Assembly: GCA_021780115.1 (NCBI GenBank)
Contig: JAJXZI010000269.1
Span: 1 to 34,282, forward strand
Direction of reading: 5' to 3'
Origin: a bacterium
Lineage (GTDB): Bacteria; Verrucomicrobiota; Verrucomicrobiia; Limisphaerales; JAJXZI01
Length of the DNA stretch: 34,282 nucleotides
Position 1 is the stretch's first letter. Every line of letters begins with the position of its first letter. This document shows, piece by piece, positions 7,912 to 14,946 of the stretch. A program made the position numbers and the translations under genes. The notes under the pieces were generated by a model. It saw nothing but the letters and a program-made list of their open reading frames with translations. It did not search any database and was not told the origin of the DNA.

Positions 7912-8119
7912 GTGTATAGCAGTGCATAGGTCACCTTACACGTTGCTACGTCAATGGGTAGGTCGCGTTCTCATCCGAGTGTGAACTCCCTCTCTGAACC
8001 CTCCGGCCAAATCACTGAAGGAGTCAGTCCTCACTTTGACACTCCATGCTTAGCCTCACTCACGCCGGTAGGGCTTCCCGCACGGGGCGAGTGGCCGGTT
8101 CGATCGAGAGGCTCGGCGT

Positions 8120-8419
8120 TCACAGCAAATCGGTGACCATCTTGCCGTCATATTGCGGATTGCCTTCCAGCACGCGCTTCTTCGGATTGGGATATAGGTC
8201 CAGGGCTTCCAGGGGCAGGTAGCCGAGCAGCAACGGCGTGTCGGTGGGGACTTCCATCACGTTCATGTCCACCTCGCGATCCTGGACCTGAAGCCGAGCC
8301 GGCTCATAGACGGCGCGTTTGACCAAACCGTTGCCGGTGATGGCATCGCGCTCGTGCAGTTTGTGCAGGCCGAGCGTTTCGATGATTTTGGGCGTAGCCG
8401 GCCTCGCGCGCAAGGTCAT
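8120..8419 (-). pseudogene. Retropepsin-like aspartic protease, active-site part missing
   Basis: From about residue 10 the frame reads KIIETLGLHKLHERDAITGN, then VYEPARLQVQDREVDMNVME, TPLLLGYLPLEALDLYPNPK and a closing NPQYDGKMV. This is the second part of single-domain bacterial retropepsins (clan AA), including the LLGYLPLEALDL segment. The N-terminal strand with the catalytic D-T/S-G triad, which should come just before KIIETLGL, is absent. Instead the upstream DNA encodes, in another frame, the start of an unrelated small protein (8304-8462). A deletion appears to have joined the two, so this protease cannot be active. Confidence 0.6.
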
Positions 8420-8462
8420 CGCGCGTTCGGCGGATTTCCGTCAGGGTTTCGTTTGAATTCAT
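8304..8462 (-). pseudogene. Truncated small protein of the ETLTEIRRTRDDLA type
   Basis: An ATG at 8460-8462 opens a 52-residue frame beginning NSNETLTEIRRTRDDLAREA. Its first 24 residues match a family of short helical proteins (ETLAEIRRxRDDLAREAGYD) often found beside PIN toxins. After GYA the frame runs antiparallel in sense through the retropepsin remnant and becomes meaningless. The natural C-terminus is gone. It lies 14 bases downstream of the PIN partner gene. Confidence 0.4.
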
Positions 8463-8476
8463 GGTTCAAAGATCCA

Positions 8477-8686
8477 TCAGCCCTTCGTCTTGCCGGCGGC
8501 TTCGTAGAGGCTTTCGACGGTTTCACCCGCGAAGAGTTCGTCGCGAAGTTTGAGGTAGTCTGCCTGGCCCACTTGCCAGGAAGAGAGCAGGCGGGCCACT
8601 TTGGAGGCGGGCAGGCGCTCCATGAGGACTTCCACCGCCTCGGCGGTCGTTGCGGATTCGTTTTCCACGATCAGGTTCATGATCAA
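8477..8686 (-). CDS. Probable antitoxin partner of the PIN-domain protein
   Basis: A 69-residue acidic and helical protein with AEAVEVLMERLPASKVARLL followed by SSWQVGQADYLKLRDELFAG. I know similar short proteins (xKVARxxxSWQVGxxDYLKLRxxLFxG) as neighbours of PIN toxins. Its start overlaps the stop of the PIN gene (ATGA), so the two are translated together. Its order (toxin first) is less common for type II systems. DNA-binding capacity is not evident from the sequence. Confidence 0.6.
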   Translation of the reverse strand: MIMNLIVENESATTAEAVEVLMERLPASKVARLLSSWQVGQADYLKLRDELFAGETVESLYEAAGKTKG

Positions 8687-9108
8687 GTCAGGTTGGTGAC
8701 GAAGGTCACCGGGCTTTGAACAACCATCGGCCCGGAATATCGCCGGAGCAACCGGTCGTCACAAGTCAGGAAATGGTCTGCCCCGGCGGCTTCGGCGCAA
8801 CTCAAGTGCAAAGCGTCGAGGGGTTTCAATCCGTCCTGCTCCAAGGCCAGGGCGCGGGCTTTGATGCCGCCGTCCAGGGAAATGCGCTGAGTCGAGAGAC
8901 GAAGGCATTTCTCCACCCACTGTCGGCGAAGAGCGAAAGGGTTGCGGCTGTTTTCCAAGTCATGGATCGGCGAGTGAATGCACTTGGCTTCACCCGCCTC
9001 AACCAATGTCAGCACGAGGCTGAAGGAGAGCGTTTCGAGCCAGATGCGCGGCTGGCGTTGGTCGTCGAATGGCCGGTTCAGGGCGCTGTTGTCGAGGTAG
9101 AGGAGCAT
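8683..9108 (-). CDS. PIN-domain ribonuclease toxin (VapC-like)
   Basis: A 141-residue PIN protein. It starts LLYLDNSALNRPFDDQ, giving the first metal-binding Asp6. Acidic residues follow at Asp50/Glu52 (HDLEN), Asp98 in LKPLDALHLSCAEAAGAD and Asp117/118 in FLTCDDRLLRR. These match the four-acid PIN active site that cleaves RNA with Mg2+. The LDNSxLNRPFDDQ start marks a subgroup common in Cyanobacteria and Verrucomicrobiota. It overlaps the small downstream gene, its probable antitoxin. Confidence 0.85.
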   Translation of the reverse strand: MLLYLDNSALNRPFDDQRQPRIWLETLSFSLVLTLVEAGEAKCIHSPIHDLENSRNPFALRRQWVEKCLRLSTQRISLDGGIKARALALEQDGLKPLDALHLSCAEAAGADHFLTCDDRLLRRYSGPMVVQSPVTFVTNLT

Positions 9109-9183
9109 GGCCTCGGGTTATTGCGCAATGGGCGCGCTGTGCTTCGGCTGCCGTCCGCCGGACGCTTTGTCTCGGAAGATGGT

Positions 9184-9861
9184 TCAGGCGGTGGGCGGTT
9201 TGGGCGGTGCGGGCGGTTCCGGCTTCTTTTCCCGTTGCGCGGGGCGCTCGATGTGGCTGGCGCTTTTCCAGGCGCGCAGCGTGTCCGGGGCGCGCGTGTA
9301 TTTGTTGTGCATGATCGCGTCGAGCGTGGTCACTTCTTTCATGCCATCGGCGATCAGCCGACCAATGGCGGCGGTGCTGGCCACGCTTTCGTTGTCGCCA
9401 CTCTGCGCGGCGGCGCGGGCGGCGTCGATGGCCTTGCGGTCGTCTTCGAGGTTCTTCAGGAAATCGGCGGGCAGTTCGTGGGCGATGAACCGGGCGGCGA
9501 CGCCGGGTTTCTTGAGTTCGAGCAGGATGGCGTCGGCGGTGGTCAGCAACGCGGTCTGGCTGCCGCCGTCGGGTAGCCGGTAAGGGTCGGCGAAGCCCGG
9601 CTCGTCCTGGGCGATGGCGCGGGCGGTGCGGGTGACGTTCTGGAGGTCGAGCCGGAGGGCGTCGAGCAGGACTTCGCGCGAGGCGGCGGTGGGACCGCCT
9701 TGCTGGGCGACTTTGGCGGCGTCAAGGTCCTGGATGATTTGGGCGAGGTGGGTGAAGGAAGTAGCGGCTACGCTGTCCGGGGCGAAGTCGTCCTTGTGGT
9801 CCTGGCCGAAGGTTTGGACGCGGCCAAACATCTCGTAACGGCGGATGTCCCGTTCGTTCAT
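9184..9861 (-). CDS. Conserved hypothetical protein (helical, NERDIRRYEMF family)
   Basis: From the ATG at 9859-9861 the gene codes for 225 residues: NERDIRRYEMFGRVQTFGQD at the start, a mainly alpha-helical body with ALRLDLQNVTRTARAIAQDE, then ELPADFLKNLEDDRKAIDAA, and a proline-rich tail (KKPEPPAPPKPPTA). GGGAG eight bases before this ATG decides the start; the longer frame reaching 10104 adds only unrelated sequence. I recall this as a widespread uncharacterised family in Verrucomicrobiota and Acidobacteria, but I know no function. It has no signal peptide and no membrane segment. It lies between the PIN operon and the 21-bp array. Confidence 0.8.
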   Translation of the reverse strand: MNERDIRRYEMFGRVQTFGQDHKDDFAPDSVAATSFTHLAQIIQDLDAAKVAQQGGPTAASREVLLDALRLDLQNVTRTARAIAQDEPGFADPYRLPDGGSQTALLTTADAILLELKKPGVAARFIAHELPADFLKNLEDDRKAIDAARAAAQSGDNESVASTAAIGRLIADGMKEVTTLDAIMHNKYTRAPDTLRAWKSASHIERPAQREKKPEPPAPPKPPTA

Positions 9862-10059
9862 AATGATCTCCCGAATCGAAACGGCTGGTTTCGGTTTCCG
9901 ATTACGAGCCGAGTATCCGTCCGGGCAAATCCCAAATGCAAACGGAAAAATGAAAGAAATGAAGAGGTGGTGAACTCGCCGAATCGGACTTTGGCGCTCC
10001 GGCTGGCCGCGCCGGCGCAAATTGCTGGTTTTCAGGGTGATTTGACAGGTGCCGGGATG

Positions 10060-10485
10060 AGGCTGGCACGGGCATCGGCTCGATTTGCACGCCCTTCCGA
10101 TCAATTTGCATGCGCTTCAGGCTCGGTTCACACGCGATTCAGGTCAGTTACGGCGGCTTCGGGCTCGATTGACACGCCCCGCCGGTCGGTTTGCACAGGC
10201 TTCAGGCTGAACTCGCAGGCGCTTCAGTTCGTCTGACACGCGCCGCCGGCAGATTCGCACGCGCTTTCGGTCGCCCGACACGGGCTTCGGTCGGATTTGC
10301 ACACGCCTCAACCCGGTTTGCACAGGATGCGGATGGAGTTGCACCGTCTCCAGCCTCGGCTTGTACGTCTTTCAGCCTCGCGTGCATCGGCGTTGGGCCG
10401 ATTTGCAGGCGCCGAAGGGCCAATTGCAGTCGGCCGGCATCGTCTGGCAGCGGTTTAGCCGGACTCGCACGGCCCCCGTAACAAT
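10060..10485. repeat. Degenerate 21-bp tandem array next to the thrS break
   Basis: About 20 units with a period of 21 bases, with one or two 22-base units, run from about 10060 to 10485. The consensus is near TTGCACGCGCTTCAGGTCGG; the GCAC/GCAG core recurs at 10257, 10299, 10320 and 10341, and at other 21-base steps. Individual units are diverged. The minus strand can be read as seven-residue periods (for example CANRVEA, CANPTEA), but stops and poor context argue against a gene. The array ends five bases from the stop codon of the thrS N-terminal half. Together with the leader of the 9861 gene it fills 9862-10489, where no other gene is seen. Confidence 0.75.
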
Positions 10486-10489
10486 TGTT

Positions 10490-11449
10490 TCACCCGACGG
10501 AGTTCCGCTCGCCAATCTTCTTCGCGTATTCCAGCAGGTTTTTTTCCAGTTCGGCGATTCGGGCTTCGATCTTCATTCGTTCCTCGCGGTGTTCGTCCAT
10601 TTCCATCGGCGGATACATTGATTCCGCATACAGCTTCGGCAGATGCCCGCTCGTCAGATACATTTTCTCCTTCGCCAGATGCGGCGTCTTCACGCGGACG
10701 TAGCCGGCGGCGAATTCGGTTTCCTTGGCCAGCTTCTCCAGTTCCTCGAGGATCGCGCCGCCTTTGGGCAGCCAGAGCGGCAGGCCGGGGCCGGTGTAGT
10801 CCGGGTCCATTGCGAACAGGCCCATCTCCGCGCCGATCTTGCGGTGATCGCGCTTCTTGGCCTCCTCCTGCATCTTGAGCCACTCGTCGAGCTGGGTCTT
10901 GTTCTTGAACGCGGTGCCGTAAATGCGCTGGAGCTGCGGGTTCTTCTCGTCGCCCTTGTAATAGGCACTGGCCACACTGGTGAGCTTGAACGCGCCGATG
11001 TTGCCGGTGCGCATCACGTGCGGCCCGGCGCAGAGATCGATGAACTCGCCGTTCTTGAAGTAGGAGATCGGCTCGCCCTCGGGGATGTCCTCGAGGTTGC
11101 CGATCTTAAACTTGCTCGGCACCGGGCGGTCGGCCAGGGCGGCGAGGCGACCGCGCTGGGCGTCGGCCAACGCCTGGTCGCGCGTGACGACGACCCGCTC
11201 GAAGGGCTGGTTGGCCTTGATGATGGCCTTCATCTCGGCCTCGATCTTCGGGAAATCCTCCGGACTGATGCGGTGTTCGAGTTCGACGTCGTAATAAAAG
11301 CCCTGCTCGACCGGCGGGCCGGCGGCGAACTGGGCGTCGGGCCAGAGTTTGACGATGGCGTTGGCCATGACGTGGGCGGCGGAGTGGCGGAGCCGCTCCA
11401 GGTCGGTCATCCTGGCGCGATCGTCGAGGGTTTTGCGTTCGTTTTCCAT
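10490..11449 (-). CDS. thrS: Threonyl-tRNA synthetase, N-terminal half (editing domain and motif 1)
   Basis: A 319-residue protein. It lacks the TGS domain and begins directly with the editing domain: HSAAHVMA (His22, His26) and FIDLCAGPHV (Cys140, His144), the four residues that form the site hydrolysing Ser-tRNA(Thr). The catalytic domain begins near residue 200 (DHRKIGAEMGLFAM) and includes the motif 1 region VRVKTPHLAKEKMYLTSGHL. After YAESMYPPME the protein has a charged coiled-coil tail of about 35 residues and stops, before motif 2. Motifs 2 and 3 and the anticodon-binding domain are encoded 6.7 kb downstream on the same strand (2662-3759). The break falls between motif 1 and motif 2, inside what looks like an inserted helical hairpin. 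All editing residues are intact. Confidence 0.93.
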   Translation of the reverse strand: MENERKTLDDRARMTDLERLRHSAAHVMANAIVKLWPDAQFAAGPPVEQGFYYDVELEHRISPEDFPKIEAEMKAIIKANQPFERVVVTRDQALADAQRGRLAALADRPVPSKFKIGNLEDIPEGEPISYFKNGEFIDLCAGPHVMRTGNIGAFKLTSVASAYYKGDEKNPQLQRIYGTAFKNKTQLDEWLKMQEEAKKRDHRKIGAEMGLFAMDPDYTGPGLPLWLPKGGAILEELEKLAKETEFAAGYVRVKTPHLAKEKMYLTSGHLPKLYAESMYPPMEMDEHREERMKIEARIAELEKNLLEYAKKIGERNSVG

Positions 11450-11457
11450 AATCTTTT

Positions 11458-11604
11458 AACCGCAGATGGACGCGGATGGACGCGGATGAAACAGGCTAAG
11501 GCCAGTGTTTGTCGAAAGCGGTGACCGAGGTTCGGCTGATCGGTCTGCGCGACTGAACCTGCTGTGTCGGGAATCTGCGTTCATCGGCGTCCATCTGCGG
11601 TCTT
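11458..11604. repeat. Inverted pair of decamer repeats (CGCRGATGGA type)
   Basis: The left arm (11458-11489) holds three copies of a ten-base unit: CGCAGATGGA, CGCGGATGGA, CGCGGATGAA. The right arm (11572-11604) is nearly its reverse complement, with 15 consecutive identical bases (ACCGCAGATGGACGC) and about four differences over 32. About 80 bases lie between the arms. The element fills the gap between the LURP-one stop and the thrS start, so a transcript could form a long hairpin in the thrS leader. It resembles dispersed intergenic repeats of several phyla. Confidence 0.8.
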
Positions 11605-11606
11605 CA

Positions 11607-12095
11607 TCACCGTTTGTTGTCGGCGTGGCAGACCATGTCAATAACCACCGTGCTGGCGAGGAGCAGCACGTCGTCCTCGCCCTCAGCGATGTCCACGCCG
11701 TAGGTGTCGGCCCAGGTGAACCAGCGCTTCGACACCTCGGCGACGCGCTCGCCGGCGCGGGTGAAGGTGTATTCCATGTCGAGGAAGCTGCCGGCCGCCT
11801 CGAGGTCGTCCGGGCCGGGCACGTCCACCGTGAATTTGCAGCGGAACAGGGTGAACAGGTGCTTCTTCACGACCGCGGCCAACTCGCCTTTCCGTGTGAT
11901 CTCGTACGTCGGCCCCCAGGAAAGGAGCTTCTGCCGGATGAACGCGAGTTCGTTGCGCTGCATGTCCCGGAACGAGAGCTTATCGCCGAGGCTGAACGCC
12001 TTGCCGTCCACGAAGAACACGTCTTCGCCGGCCTCGTTCTTGATGGCGAAGTCGTCTCCCCAGCAAACGAGCTTTTGCTTCATCAGGTAGCGCAT
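11607..12095 (-). CDS. LURP-one-related (tubby-like C-terminal fold) protein
   Basis: A 162-residue protein beginning MRYLMKQKLVCWGDDFAIKN and continuing FFVDGKAFSLGDKLSFRDMQ, LLSWGPTYEI and FTRAGERVAEVSKRW. This strand order is that of the LURP-one/DUF567 family, a beta-barrel around one hydrophobic helix. The helix is visible as DDVLLLASTVVIDMVCHA at the C-terminus. Family members are related to phospholipid scramblases, but the bacterial role is unknown. An ATG seven codons earlier (12116) is possible; MRYLMKQK is the usual family start. It lies upstream of thrS, separated by the decamer repeat. Confidence 0.85.
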   Translation of the reverse strand: MRYLMKQKLVCWGDDFAIKNEAGEDVFFVDGKAFSLGDKLSFRDMQRNELAFIRQKLLSWGPTYEITRKGELAAVVKKHLFTLFRCKFTVDVPGPDDLEAAGSFLDMEYTFTRAGERVAEVSKRWFTWADTYGVDIAEGEDDVLLLASTVVIDMVCHADNKR

Positions 12096-12114
12096 GGCGT
12101 TGGTTTCCGGTACC

Positions 12115-12150
12115 AAACAAAAACGCCTCGGACTGGATCAGTGCGAGGCG
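12115..12150 (-). terminator. Rho-independent terminator after the Mut7-C gene
   Basis: On the minus strand the stem CGCCTCG/CGAGGCG, extended by ACTG/CAGT, closes on a short loop (12124-12150) and is followed by a T-rich run (TTTTTGTTT, 12115-12123). It lies downstream of the gene ending at 12300 and just before the LURP-one start. Confidence 0.75.
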
Positions 12151-12152
12151 TG

Positions 12153-12177
12153 GCGTTCACGGGATGTCCGTGAACGC
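12153..12177. repeat. Perfect 10-bp palindromic hairpin
   Basis: GCGTTCACGG and CCGTGAACGC pair perfectly around the loop GATGT. No T-run follows on either strand, so it may be a second barrier to transcription, a protein site or part of a repeat. Confidence 0.6.
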
Positions 12178-12299
12178 TACAAAGTCGTCGTTGTCGCGTT
12201 GGCCTTCAACGAGGCCAGACGGTAGGCGCGGCGGGGGGCCTTGGCAAACTCTATTTCACCAAGGCAGCGGCGCTGAAAATGGGGCGGTGGGGCGCGGAG

Positions 12300-13013
12300 C
12301 TACGCCACGCTCTGCTCCAGGCTCTCGCGGATGCGCTGCCAGTGGGTGCCGTGCCAAAAGAGTTTGTCGCAGCGCGTGCAGAGGTGATACTCGTCCTGCC
12401 AGCGCCAGGTCTTGGGCGGGATGCGGTCGCGCACCGTTTCCTTCGGGACACGGCGCAACTCCCCGCCGCAACTCATGCAGCGCGGCGGCCGCAGCCCCAG
12501 ACCTAGTTCCCGAAGCACCAGCGCCAGTTGCCCGGCGCTGCGCAGGGCCGGCGGCAGCCAGAGGTGGGGCACCCTTCCGTCGCGGAGGAGACGGCGTTCC
12601 AGCAGGCCGCTGTCGGTCGTCAACACCACGGCGCCCAGCCGCTGCGCCTGGCGCAACAACTCGTCGTCGGTGATGCCGGGGATCCAGACCGCCTCGTAGC
12701 CCGCCGCGCGCAGCCAGCGCGCCAAGCCGCCCAGGCCGGCGTCGCAGAGGAAGTGCGGTGCGGGCGCGGCCGGCCGCGTGGGGCCGTTCCCCGCCGGACA
12801 GGGGGGATTGCGCGCGTGGCGGTGGTGGTAAAGCCGGCCCAGCAGTTCGCGGTAAACCAGGGTGAGCGCGTCGGCGGGAAGGAGTCGTTCGCGCTCGGCG
12901 AGTTGCCGCGCCTGGGCCGCGAGCCAGCGCACGCCTTGCTCGGTGCGGCGCGCCCCGACCTGCGCCAGGAGCGCGCGGAAGCGGCCTTCGCAGGCTTGGC
13001 GGATGCGGCCCAT
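12300..13013 (-). CDS. Mut7-C RNase (PIN-fold) domain protein with zinc ribbon
   Basis: A 237-residue protein. The N-terminal 85 residues are Arg/Ala-rich and helical. The Mut7-C domain follows: HFLCDAGLGGLARWLRAAGY, then GAVVLTTDSGLLERRLLRDG, which carries the acidic residues of a PIN-like nuclease. The end is a zinc ribbon: RCMSCGGEL and LCTRCDKLFWHGTHW (four cysteines). Family members often carry a ubiquitin-like domain at the N-terminus; here that region does not look like one. It is divergent from rimO, with about 100 bases between the starts. Probable RNase, target unknown. Confidence 0.85.
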   Translation of the reverse strand: MGRIRQACEGRFRALLAQVGARRTEQGVRWLAAQARQLAERERLLPADALTLVYRELLGRLYHHRHARNPPCPAGNGPTRPAAPAPHFLCDAGLGGLARWLRAAGYEAVWIPGITDDELLRQAQRLGAVVLTTDSGLLERRLLRDGRVPHLWLPPALRSAGQLALVLRELGLGLRPPRCMSCGGELRRVPKETVRDRIPPKTWRWQDEYHLCTRCDKLFWHGTHWQRIRESLEQSVA

Positions 13014-13113
13014 GTGAATGGAGTATCCGCCCGCGCCGCGCGGTTTTCAAAGTCTCTGTCGCTTCGGCCGGGGCATTGCCTCGCCGCGTTCCATCGCCTA
13101 AGCTGCGGTTCCA

Positions 13114-14805
13114 ATGCAACCCAGCGCAAGCAAGCGCCCGGTGCGGGTCGGTCTGATCTCGCTCGGCTGCGCCAAGAACCTGGTGGACGCCGAGATCATG
13201 CTCGGCTCGCTCCTCCAGGATGGCGTGGAGCTCACCAACGACGCCGCCCGGGCGGACGTGGTGATCGTCAACACGTGTTCGTTCATCGACTCGGCGCAGG
13301 AGGAGAGCGTGGACACGATTCTCGAATCGGCCCAGGTGCGGGAGGCGCGGAATCGCGGCCAAGGGCTGGTCGTGTCCGGTTGCCTGCCGCAGCGGTTTCA
13401 GGACGAGTTGCCCAAGCTGTTCCCGGAGGTGGACGCGTTCATGGGCATCGACCAGGTCACGCATGTCAGTCAAATCGTCCGCGACGCGCTGGCAAGACGG
13501 GCGGAGAAGATCGCGAACGGCGCGAAGACCGGTGTCCAGCGTCCAAAGTCCCGCGTCACGGCGCGGTTGGCGGAATTGGAAAAGGCTCGCGTCACCGCGC
13601 CGGAAGAAAGCGGCAGCGGCGTTGGCCAGGACCGGGTCCACCCCAGCCCGCCCGCGCCGGGTAGCGCGCGTCCGGCATCCCACGGCGCATCGGCCCCGCT
13701 CCTGGCGGTCACGCCCCGCCCCCGCTACGTCCCCGACTACGCCACACCGCGTTTCCGGCTGACGCCGCGGCATTTTGCCTACGTCAAGATCGCCGAGGGG
13801 TGCAATCACCCGTGCAGCTTCTGCATCATTCCGCGGATGCGCGGCCGCCATCGCAGCCGGCCGCCGGCGGACGTGCTGGCCGAAGCGCGCCGGCTCCTGG
13901 CCGACGGCGTGAAGGAGTTGAATCTCATTTCGCAGGACACGACTTACTACGGCCTCGACCTGCGGCCGGAGCACCGCCGCCCGCTGGCGTCGCCGGAGCA
14001 TTTCGCGGCGGCGACCAACGCCCTGCCCGCCGACAGCGCGACCTTGTGCGCGCTGCTGCGCGAGCTCAACGCCCTGCCGGGCGTGTTCTGGATCCGCCTG
14101 CTCTACACGCACCCGGCGCACTGGACCGACGAGTTGATTCGCACCATCGCCGCGTGCCCCAAGGTCGCGCGTTACGTCGATATGCCGCTCCAGCACATCC
14201 ACGAGAACATGCTCCAGCGCATGCGGCGCGAGACCTCGCAGCCGTACCTCGTGGACCTGATCCGGCGCATCCGCGCCGGCCTGCCGGGCATCGCGCTGCG
14301 GACCACGTTCATCGTCGGGTTCCCCGGCGAGACGGAGGCGTGTTTTGAAACCCTGCTGGACTTCATCCGCGAGGCCCGGTTCGAGCGCCTGGGCGTCTTC
14401 ACCTACTCGCAGGAGGACGGAACCATCGCGGGCCGGATGGCCGGCCAGGTTCCCGGCCCGCTCAAGCAGCGCCGCCGCGAACGGGCCATGGCGGAGCAGC
14501 ACCGGATCGCCCGCGAAATCTCGGCGTCTTTCATCGGCCGCACGATCCCGGTACTCGTCGAGCGCGAGGCCAGCGCGAAGGAGTTGCACAGCGCCCGCCT
14601 CAACTCCTGGGAGCACGGCTTGATCCGGGAACCCGACGCGCAGGCGGCCCAACTGCGGGGGCGCTACCTGGTCGCGCGCGGCGAGGCGGACGCGCCGGAC
14701 ATCGACGGCCGGGTGTACGTGCGCGGCCGGGTGCCGCCCAGCGCATTCGCCCGGGTGCGGATCCTCGGCCACACCGACTACGACCTGATCGCGGAGCCGG
14801 CGTGA
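13114..14805 (+). CDS. rimO: Ribosomal protein S12 methylthiotransferase RimO, enlarged
   Basis: RimO adds a methylthio group to an aspartate of ribosomal protein S12. The N-terminal cluster-binding domain has Cys19 (SLGCAKN), Cys55 (NTCSF) and Cys90 (SGCLPQR). The radical-SAM domain has CNHPCSFC (Cys230, 234, 237), and FIVGFPGETE and a C-terminal TRAM domain complete the protein. SLGCAKNxVDxE and the C-terminal ILGHTDYDLIAEP separate RimO from MiaB. At 563 residues it is about 120 longer than usual: an extra Ala/Pro/Ser-rich stretch lies at about 136-202, between the two domains, and a second near 295-320 after SQDTTYYGLDL. No clear ribosome binding site precedes the ATG. Confidence 0.93.
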   Translation: MQPSASKRPVRVGLISLGCAKNLVDAEIMLGSLLQDGVELTNDAARADVVIVNTCSFIDSAQEESVDTILESAQVREARNRGQGLVVSGCLPQRFQDELPKLFPEVDAFMGIDQVTHVSQIVRDALARRAEKIANGAKTGVQRPKSRVTARLAELEKARVTAPEESGSGVGQDRVHPSPPAPGSARPASHGASAPLLAVTPRPRYVPDYATPRFRLTPRHFAYVKIAEGCNHPCSFCIIPRMRGRHRSRPPADVLAEARRLLADGVKELNLISQDTTYYGLDLRPEHRRPLASPEHFAAATNALPADSATLCALLRELNALPGVFWIRLLYTHPAHWTDELIRTIAACPKVARYVDMPLQHIHENMLQRMRRETSQPYLVDLIRRIRAGLPGIALRTTFIVGFPGETEACFETLLDFIREARFERLGVFTYSQEDGTIAGRMAGQVPGPLKQRRRERAMAEQHRIAREISASFIGRTIPVLVEREASAKELHSARLNSWEHGLIREPDAQAAQLRGRYLVARGEADAPDIDGRVYVRGRVPPSAFARVRILGHTDYDLIAEPA

Positions 14806-14946
14806 GGGTCGGGGGAACCGGATGCGCCCAACGAAGACGAACCCGCAGACCCGCCGCCGCCCCACCGCCCGGAGCGCCGCCGGCCCCAACGAGGCACGAC
14901 GCGAATTGCATCTTCCGCCGCCTTCTGCCAGCTTAGGCTCCGCACT

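Noticed and set aside
10144-10481. Possible heptad-repeat protein encoded by the 21-bp array (either strand)
   Set aside because: Frames are short, change across units of 22 bases, lack ribosome binding sites and have no conserved residue positions beyond those forced by the DNA repeat.
10060-10485. CRISPR array
   Set aside because: The period is 21 bases with no unique spacers and the units are diverged; no cas gene is in the window.
2662-11449. Intein as cause of the thrS split
   Set aside because: The first half ends in a stop codon without an intein N-terminal motif, and the second half begins with its own ATG without the His-Asn/Cys junction; the 6.7 kb between them encodes unrelated genes.
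11450-11640. T-box or other riboswitch upstream of thrS
   Set aside because: I found no T-box sequence or specifier-loop layout; the space is filled by the inverted decamer repeat.
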